Assembly: GCA_020402945.1 (NCBI GenBank)
Contig: JADBYQ010000038.1
Location: forward strand, 1-41,256
Length of the DNA stretch: 41,256 bases
Source: Cytophagales bacterium
GTDB lineage: Bacteria > Bacteroidota > Bacteroidia > Cytophagales > Cyclobacteriaceae
Direction of reading: 5' to 3'
The position numbers and the translations under genes are program-made. Positions within the stretch are counted from its first letter, which is position 1, and every line of letters starts with the position of its first letter. A model generated the notes under the pieces. It worked only from the letters and a program-made list of their open reading frames with translations. It did not search any database and was not told where the DNA came from. Positions 21,670 through 30,888 of this stretch are shown here, piece after piece.

Positions 21670-24600
21670 CTATCCCTTCTCTACAATCGCAATCTCTTCA
21701 GGCGTAAGCTCGTAGAGGGCGTACACCAGTTGGTCTATTTCTTTATCGGTTTTGTCAATCTCGTTTTGGGTGGTTTTGATTTTTTCTTTTTCTGCTTTAA
21801 AAAGCTCCAGCCACTCACCCTGCTTTTTGGGTGGCAATTTGACACCGCCTTTCTCTAGCTCGGCAATCACATCAATAAACTCAAGCGTGTGCCACTTTTT
21901 TAGTTTGGCCGTGGGCTCAAACACAAAATTGCCGCGAAGCAGGTCAATGAAGTTTTGCGATTGCTTAGAAATGGATTGGTGGAGGGTGAGCATTTTTTCT
22001 GCCAAATCAATGAAAGGCTGCTTCTTCTTTTTTGTAATTTCTTTAATCGGAATTTTTTCGATGTATTGTATCTTATACTCCAAATATCCACCCCGCCTAG
22101 AAATTGCAAATTGATTCATTAAATAATCGGTCAACTTGGAATTCAGTATCGACAGCAAATATCTATCATTTGAGTTAATAATGAAGGCAGTCATATCAAC
22201 TACTGCCTTTTTACTTAGTGTGAAATTTGGACCAAGCGAAACATTTGGGTAAATGATGAATTCATCGTCAAAATTCAGTGTCTTATTTATCTGCTGATAT
22301 TCATACCATATTTTTGTTTTGTTTAAAAGTCCCTCCTTAATGATTGCCCTTGACTCAAGTCTCGTTTTGTTCTTTTTTAGTTCTGATAATATTGAAGATT
22401 CCTTCAAATTGACGAGAGCATATTTCTGTTCAAACTTGTAAGGGAAAAATACTCGATTCTCCGGTTCTACTGTTGCATACCGTTTTACATCTTTTCCGAA
22501 AACGTAGTCTTTTATGAAATCTCCGATAGGAAGTTCAGTTAGGTAACCTTCATTGAATCCTGTCTTTACTCCTACCAAAGGAAGGCTATAGATTTTTTCA
22601 ATTGATGAGGAATCTAAACAGATTTTCCTCAGAAGGCTTGCTTGATTCTCATTGATAAACTTAAAATCATTGCTAATAAAATTCTCTTGACTGATAACAA
22701 TTGAATCCAAATCTCCAATTTTATACGATAGCTCACTAAAATCTAGGTTGTCAATTTTCGTATACTTTAAGAAGTTATCATCAGCTTTATTTTTTCGGAA
22801 ATGAGTAATCATAGGGTAAGCACTAATGTCCTCAAAAACATTAAGATCCCCGAAATCAATTGCTTCCACCAATGATGCGTAAGCTGTTAAGAAGATTAAA
22901 AGAGGTTTTCCGTAGTTAGCTTCCAAAAATTTTCCTGATGTTATAAAAATAAGACGTCCGTGATGATTTAGAATTTGAATACCTCGTTCAAAAAAATATA
23001 CATATAGATCTGCCTTGCCAGAGTAAGACTCATAATTCAGTTCTAAGTAGCTGCTAATATCTTTCATCAACTCTTGTCGAACATAAGGCGGATTTCCCAC
23101 TACCACATCAAAGCCACCCGCTTGCATTATTTCCGCGAAAGCATGGTTCCAATCAAAGGCATCATCGCCCGCCACTTTGGGGTCGTCAATCAAACTATTA
23201 CCTTGCTTGATGTTGCCGCTCAGGTCGGCCAGCGTTTCTTTGCGGTTGGCGGTTTTCAGCCACAAGCTCAGTTTAGAAATTTCTACGCTCTCGGGGTTTA
23301 GGTCTACGCCATAAATGTTGTTGGCCACAATGGCTTTTTTGATTTTCCATTCGTCTGTGCCGTTGTACACCTCCAGTGGCTCGGCCACGGCATGGTCGCG
23401 CAGTTGTTCCTTCCACGGGCGGGTGAGCTGGTTCCACTCTTTCATCAGCACGTCCCACTCGAGCCACAAAAAGTCAAACACGGCATTGAGGAAGGCGCCC
23501 GAGCCGCACGCGGGATCTACCACTTTCACCTTTTTCAGTTGCTCGCGGTAGCGCTCTAAAAAAGCAATGGTGGTTTTTACTTTTTCGCTGGGCGCCACAG
23601 TGGCGTTTTCAATTTCTTCTGCCGATAAAACAGGGGCAGCATCCAGTTTAAGCTCTTGCAAAATTTCTTTTTTGCGGTCTTCCAGCCATCCGCCCACGGC
23701 TTCTTTCACCATGTAGCGAGTGATGTACTCGGGCGTGTAGAAGATGCCGTCCTTCTTTCGCTTGTCGGTGCGTGTGGCTTTCGTTTTGTCTTCATCAAAG
23801 GTGGACTGAAACTCTTCGATATCTGAAATAGACTGCTCGAAAATATGGCCGAGTATATTTACGTCCAGTTGGCTATCGAAATTGTAAGAAGAAACGAAGT
23901 GAATGATTTCGGTGAGTTGATGATCGTGAATGTGAAGTCCGTTCAGTTCCTCATCTTCTTTGAAGAGGCCGCCATTAAATTCAGGTATGTCGCGTTCGTT
24001 TTCGCTCAGCCCTTCGTTCATAGCGGTGAAGAAATATTTCATCTCCGTCCAGATGGCTTCTTTCTTTTTGCGGAAGCTGCGCTTCACGGCTTGCTGCACA
24101 TCGTTTAGGAACCGGTTGGCATCGAGCAGTTCGCGATCGCGCACAAAGCAAATGAACAAGAGCCGGTCGAGTAGTTTTTGCGTAAGACCAAAAAGTTTTT
24201 TAGGTGGTATGGTGCGATGTTCTTTGCGCAAGTTGTTGAATAGCGCAATGCGCAACTCATGATAGCGGCTGTAAAATTCTTTTTCTATTACCTTGCGCTC
24301 GGCCATGCGCTCATGAAAAAGCTGGTCGATTTTCGAATAGCCCGATTCTAAAAACAACTGTTGGTAACTGAGCAAGAAAAAGAATCGCGCAAGATAGTTG
24401 TGCTGAAGTAGTTCGGGTATTTGAAAGCTTTCGTAGCGGCCAATCTCGGTGCGCGAGTAGAGTCGTAGCTCAATCATGTTGGTCACAATCACCCACTCGC
24501 ACTTGCCGGGCATGCGCGGCACGTAGGCAAAGGCTTGGTCTACAGGGCTACCGGCAAAATCTACACGGTTTTGTTTTTTGTCCAGGTTGCTGAGTGCACC

Positions 24601-24942
24601 TTTTACTTCAATCACGCAGCGTACATCGGCTTTGTTTTTTTGATCGAAGAAACCCAGTGCGGCATCGGGTTTTTTATTGTCGGCAATAGATTTGAATTCT
24701 TTTTCCAGGTTCCACTCAGCCTCATGGCTTTCGTAGCTATAGCCCAGCACTTGGCCGAAGAACTTATCTAAGAATTCGCTTTTGATTTGCTCTTCTTTGC
24801 TCTTTTGCACCTTGCCGTTGGCGATGGCCTTCTGCCAATTGCGGATGATGTTTTTCTTCTCTTCTAGCTGCGGAACGTTTTGAATAAAGGTGTTAAGTTG
24901 CTCGGGCTTAAAATCTTTATCAGCAAAGAGGGTATTGGCCAT
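21670..24942 (-). CDS. Type IIG restriction-modification enzyme (nuclease-methyltransferase fusion)
   Basis: This 1090-residue fusion has a PD-(D/E)XK nuclease in its first 130 residues: KKPDAALGFF (Asp93) and CVIEVKGA (Glu112, Lys114). A helical linker follows. The gamma-type N6-adenine methyltransferase has motif I DPACGSGAF (Asp476) and motif IV NPPY (617-620). The C-terminal third should be the target-recognition domain. It should both methylate and cut around one specific site, so no separate partner is needed. The recognition part (about 22030-23070) is much more AT-rich than the rest: 18 of 60 G+C at 22681-22740 against 35 of 60 at 23401-23460. That fits domain exchange. The frame is intact. 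Confidence 0.9.
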   Translation of the reverse strand: MANTLFADKDFKPEQLNTFIQNVPQLEEKKNIIRNWQKAIANGKVQKSKEEQIKSEFLDKFFGQVLGYSYESHEAEWNLEKEFKSIADNKKPDAALGFFDQKNKADVRCVIEVKGALSNLDKKQNRVDFAGSPVDQAFAYVPRMPGKCEWVIVTNMIELRLYSRTEIGRYESFQIPELLQHNYLARFFFLLSYQQLFLESGYSKIDQLFHERMAERKVIEKEFYSRYHELRIALFNNLRKEHRTIPPKKLFGLTQKLLDRLLFICFVRDRELLDANRFLNDVQQAVKRSFRKKKEAIWTEMKYFFTAMNEGLSENERDIPEFNGGLFKEDEELNGLHIHDHQLTEIIHFVSSYNFDSQLDVNILGHIFEQSISDIEEFQSTFDEDKTKATRTDKRKKDGIFYTPEYITRYMVKEAVGGWLEDRKKEILQELKLDAAPVLSAEEIENATVAPSEKVKTTIAFLERYREQLKKVKVVDPACGSGAFLNAVFDFLWLEWDVLMKEWNQLTRPWKEQLRDHAVAEPLEVYNGTDEWKIKKAIVANNIYGVDLNPESVEISKLSLWLKTANRKETLADLSGNIKQGNSLIDDPKVAGDDAFDWNHAFAEIMQAGGFDVVVGNPPYVRQELMKDISSYLELNYESYSGKADLYVYFFERGIQILNHHGRLIFITSGKFLEANYGKPLLIFLTAYASLVEAIDFGDLNVFEDISAYPMITHFRKNKADDNFLKYTKIDNLDFSELSYKIGDLDSIVISQENFISNDFKFINENQASLLRKICLDSSSIEKIYSLPLVGVKTGFNEGYLTELPIGDFIKDYVFGKDVKRYATVEPENRVFFPYKFEQKYALVNLKESSILSELKKNKTRLESRAIIKEGLLNKTKIWYEYQQINKTLNFDDEFIIYPNVSLGPNFTLSKKAVVDMTAFIINSNDRYLLSILNSKLTDYLMNQFAISRRGGYLEYKIQYIEKIPIKEITKKKKQPFIDLAEKMLTLHQSISKQSQNFIDLLRGNFVFEPTAKLKKWHTLEFIDVIAELEKGGVKLPPKKQGEWLELFKAEKEKIKTTQNEIDKTDKEIDQLVYALYELTPEEIAIVEKG

Positions 24943-25001
24943 AGATTGATGTGCAAACTAAGGAATTTTTGATGATGGCAGAAACAAAAGCCAAGTCGCT
25001 T

Positions 25002-26195
25002 CTACTTCTTCAACGATTGAATTTTGAAGTTGGTCAAGCTCCGCCACAGCCACTCAACAGGGCCATACTGAAATCGGGCCAGCCACCACTTGCTAAATAG
25101 TATTTGAAGAGTAAACACGATCAGGGCAATGGTTGCCCAAATGCCTGCTCCGAAATCTCCGAGCCAGCCAAAACCATACCCAAACAAAAGCACCGTGCCC
25201 ACCAAGGCTTGAATCAAGTAAGTAGAGAGCCCCATGCGCCCTACTTCATAAAAATTCATCAATCGCTGGCGCCATTTTTCTTTTTGAAAAGCCGCGACAA
25301 TTAATCCGACATAAATAGCCGCAAGAGCCGTATTGAAAACATCGTACACCGAACCTCCTATCAGAAACTGAAGCGACTGTGTCATCTCTACTTTGGCAAC
25401 AAAAACTACCAAGGCCAACACTCCTGCGAAAACCACACAACCTAGCAGCGACCACAATCCATAGTGGATTAACTTTTTGAAAAAAGGAATATTTTCGAAA
25501 ACGTTTTTTCGCCCGGCATAGAGACCCAACAGAAACAATCCCATTGTAATGTAGAGCCTGCCCGACAGAATTTGAAAATCAAACTTGGGCATGAACTCAT
25601 AAAAATTTGCTCGAAGGATATTTGGATAGCTTCCTGATTTTAGCGTGTTGTAGTAAACTTCCAATGCCTTTTCATCGCCACTCATAAAAGGATTGGCTGA
25701 GTTTGTTGGCGATAGCACATCAACGGTTCGTTGGATGATAGCCGGTGCATCAAAAACTAATAGCAACGCGAGTGCCAATAAGAATTTATCAGGTAATTTA
25801 TAACACAACAGCAACCCAACGCCCAATACGGCATAGATGGTGAGTATATCGCCCCGGTAGTGAAGGTGGTGTGTAAAACCGATTGCAAACAGAACCAGTA
25901 ATCGCCACGCAAAGCGAAATAGAAAGACAGGAGAGCCATCGCTTTTATTCAGTTGAATAAAAAAGCTCATCCCAAAGAGAAAAGAAAAAATCATGAAGAA
26001 CTTGCCCGAAATGAAAAAGCCAATAAATCCTTGCACGATCATATCCGTCAGGTTGTGCGCGCCATAATTTTCATGAATTTTAGGCGGCTGCCCGGCATAA
26101 TACTGTTCGGTGAAGTGAACTAAGATAATGCCCAGCAAAGTAAAACCCCTGAGCACATCGATGACCTGGATTCTTTCTTGATTGATGGTGCGCAT
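25002..26195 (-). CDS. DUF418-family membrane protein (YeiB-like)
   Basis: This 397-residue protein has about ten hydrophobic helices in the inner membrane. The start RIQVIDVLRGFTLLGIILVH is the DUF418/heparan-alpha-glucosaminide-acetyltransferase-like signature (RI--lD-lRG-allGI). The C-terminal DUF418 part includes GRMGLSTYLIQALVGTVLLF and ends with W-ARFQYGPVEWLWR, both characteristic. Some relatives may be acyltransferases; the substrate is unknown. ATG 26195 was chosen; a GTG at 26216 would add seven residues. It starts 27 bp after the TPR gene on the same strand, so the two may be co-transcribed. Confidence 0.88.
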   Translation of the reverse strand: MRTINQERIQVIDVLRGFTLLGIILVHFTEQYYAGQPPKIHENYGAHNLTDMIVQGFIGFFISGKFFMIFSFLFGMSFFIQLNKSDGSPVFLFRFAWRLLVLFAIGFTHHLHYRGDILTIYAVLGVGLLLCYKLPDKFLLALALLLVFDAPAIIQRTVDVLSPTNSANPFMSGDEKALEVYYNTLKSGSYPNILRANFYEFMPKFDFQILSGRLYITMGLFLLGLYAGRKNVFENIPFFKKLIHYGLWSLLGCVVFAGVLALVVFVAKVEMTQSLQFLIGGSVYDVFNTALAAIYVGLIVAAFQKEKWRQRLMNFYEVGRMGLSTYLIQALVGTVLLFGYGFGWLGDFGAGIWATIALIVFTLQILFSKWWLARFQYGPVEWLWRSLTNFKIQSLKK

Positions 26196-26221
26196 CGAGG
26201 CAGTGGTTGGCCCCACTAGTG

Positions 26222-27172
26222 CTATTTCGACACCCGCTCCAGTCCCTCCTTCGCTTCTTTTAAACTTCCATCTTGTTTTAATGCAGTCTCAAACAATTTT
26301 TTCGCTTCAACTTTGTTACCTCGCTTCTCCTTGATTTGCGCCAGCCTCATGTTGGCTCCTGCATGTGAGGGCTCATTCTGTTTGGGAGTATAGGACAAAT
26401 ACTTTTTCAAACACTCTTCTCCTCTGTCTAATTTCTGTCCACTAACTGCTGCCGTTCTCCCTATTTGATATATCGAAACATAGTCTTCCGGTGTTTTCTT
26501 CAAAGCTTCTTCAAACAACGCAAATGCCTTATCGTATTGCTTTTGATTCGTGTAAAAATTGGCAAGTCCATTTGCATAAGTGGGGTCTGCTTTCGCCATT
26601 TCCAAAAATTCTTTCTCGGCTTCGTTCGGCTTCTTCTCAGATAGTAAAATATTTCCCATCTGCCGGTGCCCCTCTGCCGGGTTGAGTTTTAAAATTTGAT
26701 TGGCTACTTCTTTGGCCTTCTCAAAACTGCCACCCATAAAACCCGGAGCCTGAGTATAATATTGAATAAGGGAAGTGCGTGCGTCAATGTTCTTTCCATC
26801 CAGCGCAATGGCTTTCTCCCAGGCATTTTTCATTTTAGGTGCCAGCATCCCCTGCTTGATCATATTCGCATCCCGCGCAATAGTGCCATACGTGTTGCCC
26901 AGCCAATTGTGGTAATCCGCCACCTTGTCGTTTAGCTCGACAGCCTCCTCAAAGTAATCTTGGGCATCGTCAAATTCTTTCTGATTGAAAGCGATCCGGC
27001 CCAAATAGTACCGTGAGCCGGCATAATCAGGGCTTTTCTTTGGTATGGCCTCCAGAATTTTTACAGCCTCGTCATATTTTCTGGCTTCAAAAAGTGCGGT
27101 TGCTTTGTCGATGGCCGACTGGCCATAAAGGGAAACAGGAATTAATAATAAAACATAGATCAATGATTTCAT
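26222..27172 (-). CDS. Secreted or periplasmic TPR protein
   Basis: This 316-residue protein has a signal peptide (MKSLIYVLLLIPVSLYGQS) and at least six TPR-like repeats. Clear ones include SRYYLGRIAFNQKEFDDAQD, GLANFYTNQKQYDKAFALFE and SIYQIGRTAAVSGQKLDRGE. The repeats form a helical scaffold that binds other proteins, here in the periplasm. The length and the single TPR array fit a stand-alone adaptor; no enzyme domain is present. It precedes the DUF418 gene on the same strand. The partner is unknown. Confidence 0.85.
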   Translation of the reverse strand: MKSLIYVLLLIPVSLYGQSAIDKATALFEARKYDEAVKILEAIPKKSPDYAGSRYYLGRIAFNQKEFDDAQDYFEEAVELNDKVADYHNWLGNTYGTIARDANMIKQGMLAPKMKNAWEKAIALDGKNIDARTSLIQYYTQAPGFMGGSFEKAKEVANQILKLNPAEGHRQMGNILLSEKKPNEAEKEFLEMAKADPTYANGLANFYTNQKQYDKAFALFEEALKKTPEDYVSIYQIGRTAAVSGQKLDRGEECLKKYLSYTPKQNEPSHAGANMRLAQIKEKRGNKVEAKKLFETALKQDGSLKEAKEGLERVSK

Positions 27173-27336
27173 AAAGGGAGTCGTTTGTTGAACTCTTCGT
27201 TTAAGACTGAAAATATAGCGATAAGGTTGCGCTTGTCGACCGGATGTTTACCAAATTGTTAAAAATAGGCGAACGATGGATGGGAACTAGGCATTATTTG
27301 TTTGCAATACCTACCTTCATAAAAATACTCCACCCT

Positions 27337-28860
27337 ATGCGATTATTCGTAATTCTACTCGCCACACTTTGCTTAAGTGCTTGCCAACCTAAAAAAGAGA
27401 TCGCCATCAAATGGAAAGAGGCCGTTGCTTCCCATTTTGATGCCGCCCTAAGGCCGTTCTATCACGGAGTGGCCTCTGGAGATCCTTTACCCGATAGAGT
27501 GATCATTTGGACACGCGTAACGCCTGAAGATTCCCTGGCATCCATTGATGTGAAATGGGAATTAGCCGAAGATGCTTCTTTTTCTTCTGTTTATAAATCT
27601 GATTTGATCACCACATCTCCGGCCCGAGATTATACGGTGAAGATAGATGTGGATGGCCTAAAACCCGGCCAAGTTTATTTTTATCGTTTCATGGCACTGG
27701 GGCAGACGTCCATTGTGGGTCGCACCAAAACAACACCTGTCGATGCAAAAGATAGTCTAAAATTTGCGGTGGTTAGTTGTGCCAATTGGGAGTGGGGCTA
27801 TTTCAATCCCTATGATAAAATTGCAGATCGCCCCGTGCTAGATGCTGTGCTCCATCTTGGCGATTACATTTATGAATACGGGAAGGGAAGATATGGCGAT
27901 ACCACTATTGGAAGAATCAATATTCCTCCGTATGAGATTGTTTCATTGAAAGATTATCGCACTCGTCATTCTCTTTATCGATTGGATAAAGGGTTGAGAC
28001 GAATACATCAACAACATCCTTTCATATCCATTTGGGATGATCATGAGGTGGCCAATAATTCCACGGTAACGGGCGCACAGAACCATCAGCCAGAAGAAGG
28101 TGACTATCAAGCGAGAAAAGCAGCAGCACGCCAAACCTACTATGAATGGATGCCCATTCGCGAAAGTAGTGAACTTTATCGCTCGTATTCATTTGGCCCG
28201 CTGGCCGATGTGATCATGCTAGACGAACGGCTGGCTGGTCGTGACCCTGAGATTACCGACATCAACAATCCGGATCTAAAAAAAGAAGACCGTACAATGC
28301 TTGGCGCTACACAACTCGCCTGGTTTGAAGATCAACTGAAGTCTTCTAAAGCCACATGGAAGTTGATCGGCAACCAGGTAATATTTTCGGATATGTACTT
28401 AGAGGCGGTGTATCCAAAAATGCCACGCAACCTGGATTCGTGGGATGGTTTCCCGGTAGAGAAGAAAAAGATCATCGACTTCATCGCGCAAAATAAAATT
28501 AAGGATATCATTATCACAGCAGGCGATACCCACGCCTCGTGGGCGATAGAAGCAGCCGTTGATGTGAAAAACGCCTACAAGCCTTTTGCTGTCGAGTTTG
28601 GTACCACTAGTGTATCGTCAGGAAATGGTAATGAACGCAAGCCAGATGATACCGTGAAACTGGCAGAGCAAGCGTTGATGAAACAAAACCCACATGTGAA
28701 GTATGTCAACGACCGCGATCATGGCTATTTACTTTTGACGCTCTATCCCACCAAAACGAAAGCGGAATGGTTCTACGTAGAAAGTTTACGCACGCCTGAA
28801 ACGAAGGAATATTTAGCAAAAAAATACGAAGTCGAGAAGGGTAGCACCAAACTAAAATAA
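27337..28860 (+). CDS. phoD: PhoD-family alkaline phosphatase/phosphodiesterase lipoprotein
   Basis: This 507-residue enzyme hydrolyses phosphate esters. Start set at ATG 27337, which gives a lipoprotein signal (MRLFVILLATLCLSAC, Cys16); an upstream start adds 31 residues and hides it. YHGVASGDPLPDRVIIWTRV is the family's N-terminal PhoD_N hallmark. The metal-site segments are LHLGDYIYEYG, WDDHEVANN and ITAGDTHASW. PhoD enzymes use Fe and Ca. The lipid anchor would hold it in the envelope facing the periplasm or outside. Its probable role is phosphate acquisition; no Pho box was looked for successfully. Complete. Confidence 0.9.
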   Translation: MRLFVILLATLCLSACQPKKEIAIKWKEAVASHFDAALRPFYHGVASGDPLPDRVIIWTRVTPEDSLASIDVKWELAEDASFSSVYKSDLITTSPARDYTVKIDVDGLKPGQVYFYRFMALGQTSIVGRTKTTPVDAKDSLKFAVVSCANWEWGYFNPYDKIADRPVLDAVLHLGDYIYEYGKGRYGDTTIGRINIPPYEIVSLKDYRTRHSLYRLDKGLRRIHQQHPFISIWDDHEVANNSTVTGAQNHQPEEGDYQARKAAARQTYYEWMPIRESSELYRSYSFGPLADVIMLDERLAGRDPEITDINNPDLKKEDRTMLGATQLAWFEDQLKSSKATWKLIGNQVIFSDMYLEAVYPKMPRNLDSWDGFPVEKKKIIDFIAQNKIKDIIITAGDTHASWAIEAAVDVKNAYKPFAVEFGTTSVSSGNGNERKPDDTVKLAEQALMKQNPHVKYVNDRDHGYLLLTLYPTKTKAEWFYVESLRTPETKEYLAKKYEVEKGSTKLK

Positions 28861-28907
28861 AAGAGTGTTCTCTGCGTTTTGATAGGAATTCTACCATCCA
28901 TCTGCCA

Positions 28908-29447
28908 ATGAAAAAGCTGTTATTCTCACTCGTTCTTTTGGGCTGTTTCCTTCGTGCTGCCGCTCAAGTTATTGGCACACCTTTTCCCGAAATGGTAGCC
29001 GAAACAGTCGATGACAAGAAAGTCACCTTGCCGCTGGATGTGAGTGGGAAATACGCACTAATTGGATTGGCCTATAGCAAAAAATCAGAAGACGAACTTA
29101 ACTCATGGTTTAGCCCCATCTTCAACAAGTTTATTCAGAAGCCCGAAGGAATGATGGCCGGCATGGGCTACGATGTGAACGTCTACTTCGTCCCTATGTT
29201 CACAGGTGTGAATGCGGCCGCTACTAACACAGCAAAAAAGAAAGCCCTGAAAAATACCGATCCTAAATTATTACCCTACATTCTTTTCTACAAAGGAGAA
29301 CTAAAGAAATATAAAGAGGCACTGGACTTTGAGAGACGCGATGTTCCCTATTTTTTTATTCTCGATCCGCAAGGCAAGATTATTTATGCCACATCAGGTG
29401 CCTACTCCGAGGCGAAGATGGATGCTGTGGAAGAAGTGATCGAATAG
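28908..29447 (+). CDS. Exported thioredoxin-fold protein lacking catalytic cysteines
   Basis: This 179-residue protein has a signal peptide (MKKLLFSLVLLGCFLRAAAQ). The mature sequence shows GTPFPEMVAETVDDKKVTLP at the start of an AhpC/TlpA-like fold and DVPYFFILDPQGKIIYATSG near the end, with the cis-Pro position (Val-Pro). The mature part has no cysteine at all, so it cannot be a redox enzyme. It may be a chaperone-like or assembly factor of the ATP10/AhpC-like group; this is a guess from the fold. It starts 47 bp after phoD on the same strand. Confidence 0.75.
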   Translation: MKKLLFSLVLLGCFLRAAAQVIGTPFPEMVAETVDDKKVTLPLDVSGKYALIGLAYSKKSEDELNSWFSPIFNKFIQKPEGMMAGMGYDVNVYFVPMFTGVNAAATNTAKKKALKNTDPKLLPYILFYKGELKKYKEALDFERRDVPYFFILDPQGKIIYATSGAYSEAKMDAVEEVIE

Positions 29448-29452
29448 GTCAG

Positions 29453-29484
29453 TTTGTGTTGTAAAAACAAATGCGCCATATTTG
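29453..29484 (+). promoter_or_regulatory. Candidate promoter of the dehydratase gene
   Basis: TTTG (29453-29456) and CATATTTG (29477-29484) match the -33/-7 consensus with one mismatch and 20 bases between. The ATG follows at 29509. Confidence 0.35.
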
Positions 29485-29508
29485 ATTGTAGGCACAAGCA
29501 GCACAACC

Positions 29509-30453
29509 ATGATTACCAAACAATCGATTAAGGACGCGCACGAACGGATCAAACCCCATATTCAACACACACCCGTGTTAACAAGTGAAAGCTTAAATGA
29601 AATCGCGGGCTGCCATCTATTTTTTAAATGTGAGAATTTTCAAAAGGTAGGTGCCTTCAAAGCGCGGGGTGCAATGAACGCGGCACTCTCCCTTCCCAAG
29701 GACCAACTTCAAAAGGGGATTGCCACCCACTCATCGGGCAATCACGCACAAGCGATTGCTCGTGCTGCAAAGATTCTAGGAGTGAAATCGTACATCGTAA
29801 TGCCGCGCACGGCACCGGAAATTAAAAAACGCGGAGTAAGAGGTTACGGAGGTGAGATTTTCGAGTGTGAGCCGAACCTGGCTTCAAGAGAATCAACGCT
29901 CGCGGAAGTAATCAAAAAAACAGGCGCAACAGAAATACATCCCTTCAATAATTACGAAGTGATTACAGGACAAGCTACTGCGGCCAAAGAGTTGATAGAA
30001 GAAATCAATTCACTGGATTTTATTTTGGCACCTGTCGGTGGTGGTGGACTATTAAGTGGCACTGCCCTGGCTGTAAAATATTTCTCCCCACAAACAACGG
30101 TGATTGCCGGTGAACCGGCCGGCTCTGACGATGCCTATCGTTCGCTAAAAAGCGGTAAAATAGAAGAAGCCCAGTCAAACACGATTGCCGATGGGCTTCT
30201 GACGAAGCTTGGCGACAAAACGTTTCCGATTATTCATCAGAACGTAAAAGAAATCATTACGGTAACAGATGAAGAAATCATTGCCGCAATGAGACTTATC
30301 TGGGAACGATTAAAAATAATTGTTGAGACTTCCTGTGCGGTACCCTTCGCTGCTGTGCTAAAAGATAGAACAAAATTTGCGGGCAAGCGCGTGGGAATTA
30401 TCCTCACCGGTGGGAACGTAGATTTGGAAAAAGTGGGAAAATTATTCGTGTAG
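29509..30453 (+). CDS. PLP-dependent serine/threonine dehydratase (serine-racemase-like)
   Basis: This 314-residue fold-type II PLP enzyme probably deaminates L-serine or L-threonine to a keto acid and ammonia. The Schiff-base Lys is in GAFKARGAMNA, the cofactor loop is SSGNHAQA, and the phosphate-binding GGGGLLSG is intact. The protein lacks the C-terminal ACT domains of IlvA, so it is the short catabolic or racemase-like form. The Ser/Ala-level contact ETSCAVPFAAVL matches serine-racemase-type proteins. ATG 29509 was chosen over an upstream TTG because residues MITKQSIKDAHERI match the family's start. The convergent rhodanese gene ends 8 bp away. Confidence 0.88.
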   Translation: MITKQSIKDAHERIKPHIQHTPVLTSESLNEIAGCHLFFKCENFQKVGAFKARGAMNAALSLPKDQLQKGIATHSSGNHAQAIARAAKILGVKSYIVMPRTAPEIKKRGVRGYGGEIFECEPNLASRESTLAEVIKKTGATEIHPFNNYEVITGQATAAKELIEEINSLDFILAPVGGGGLLSGTALAVKYFSPQTTVIAGEPAGSDDAYRSLKSGKIEEAQSNTIADGLLTKLGDKTFPIIHQNVKEIITVTDEEIIAAMRLIWERLKIIVETSCAVPFAAVLKDRTKFAGKRVGIILTGGNVDLEKVGKLFV

Positions 30454-30461
30454 CGTAAATA

Positions 30462-30824
30462 CTACTCCAAAGGAAGATCTGCTGCTTTCCACGCCTTCAA
30501 TCCGCCTGCACATTCATACACTTCATCGTAGCCTTTTTCCTTTAGAATTTTTGCTGCTTTTGCACTCCTGATTCCACTGCCACAATACACAAAGATGGGT
30601 TGGTGTGGTAGTGAATCCAACTTTGTCGCAAACGCATCATCATACACAATGTTTTTCGCATCATGTATTTTGCCATTCGCCACTTCTTCTACTGTCCGCA
30701 CATCGAGCAATATTGCTTGGGCAGTTGATTTATATTTTGCTTCAAAATCTTTTGGAGAAAGAACAGCTTCGCTTGGCTTTGGTTGGCAAGCCAAGAGCAC
30801 AAATAGAAAGGTGAGCTTTTTCAT
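30462..30824 (-). CDS. Rhodanese-domain lipoprotein
   Basis: This 120-residue protein starts MKKLTFLFVLLACQPKP, with a lipobox at LLAC (Cys13). A single rhodanese domain follows: LDVRTVEEVANGKIHDAKNI, then the active-site loop VYCGSGIRSA with the Cys nucleophile, and YECAGGLKAWKAADLP. It would transfer sulfur in the periplasm or outer leaflet of the envelope. It is short but complete. The gene stands alone on the minus strand, converging with the dehydratase. Confidence 0.85.
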   Translation of the reverse strand: MKKLTFLFVLLACQPKPSEAVLSPKDFEAKYKSTAQAILLDVRTVEEVANGKIHDAKNIVYDDAFATKLDSLPHQPIFVYCGSGIRSAKAAKILKEKGYDEVYECAGGLKAWKAADLPLE

Positions 30825-30888
30825 TGAATTAAATTAATGTTTGGACATAAGCGGCAAATTCTTCTCGCCACGAATAACACGAAATTAC

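Noticed and set aside
27244-27336. Upstream start for PhoD
   Set aside because: It would bury the lipoprotein signal inside the protein.
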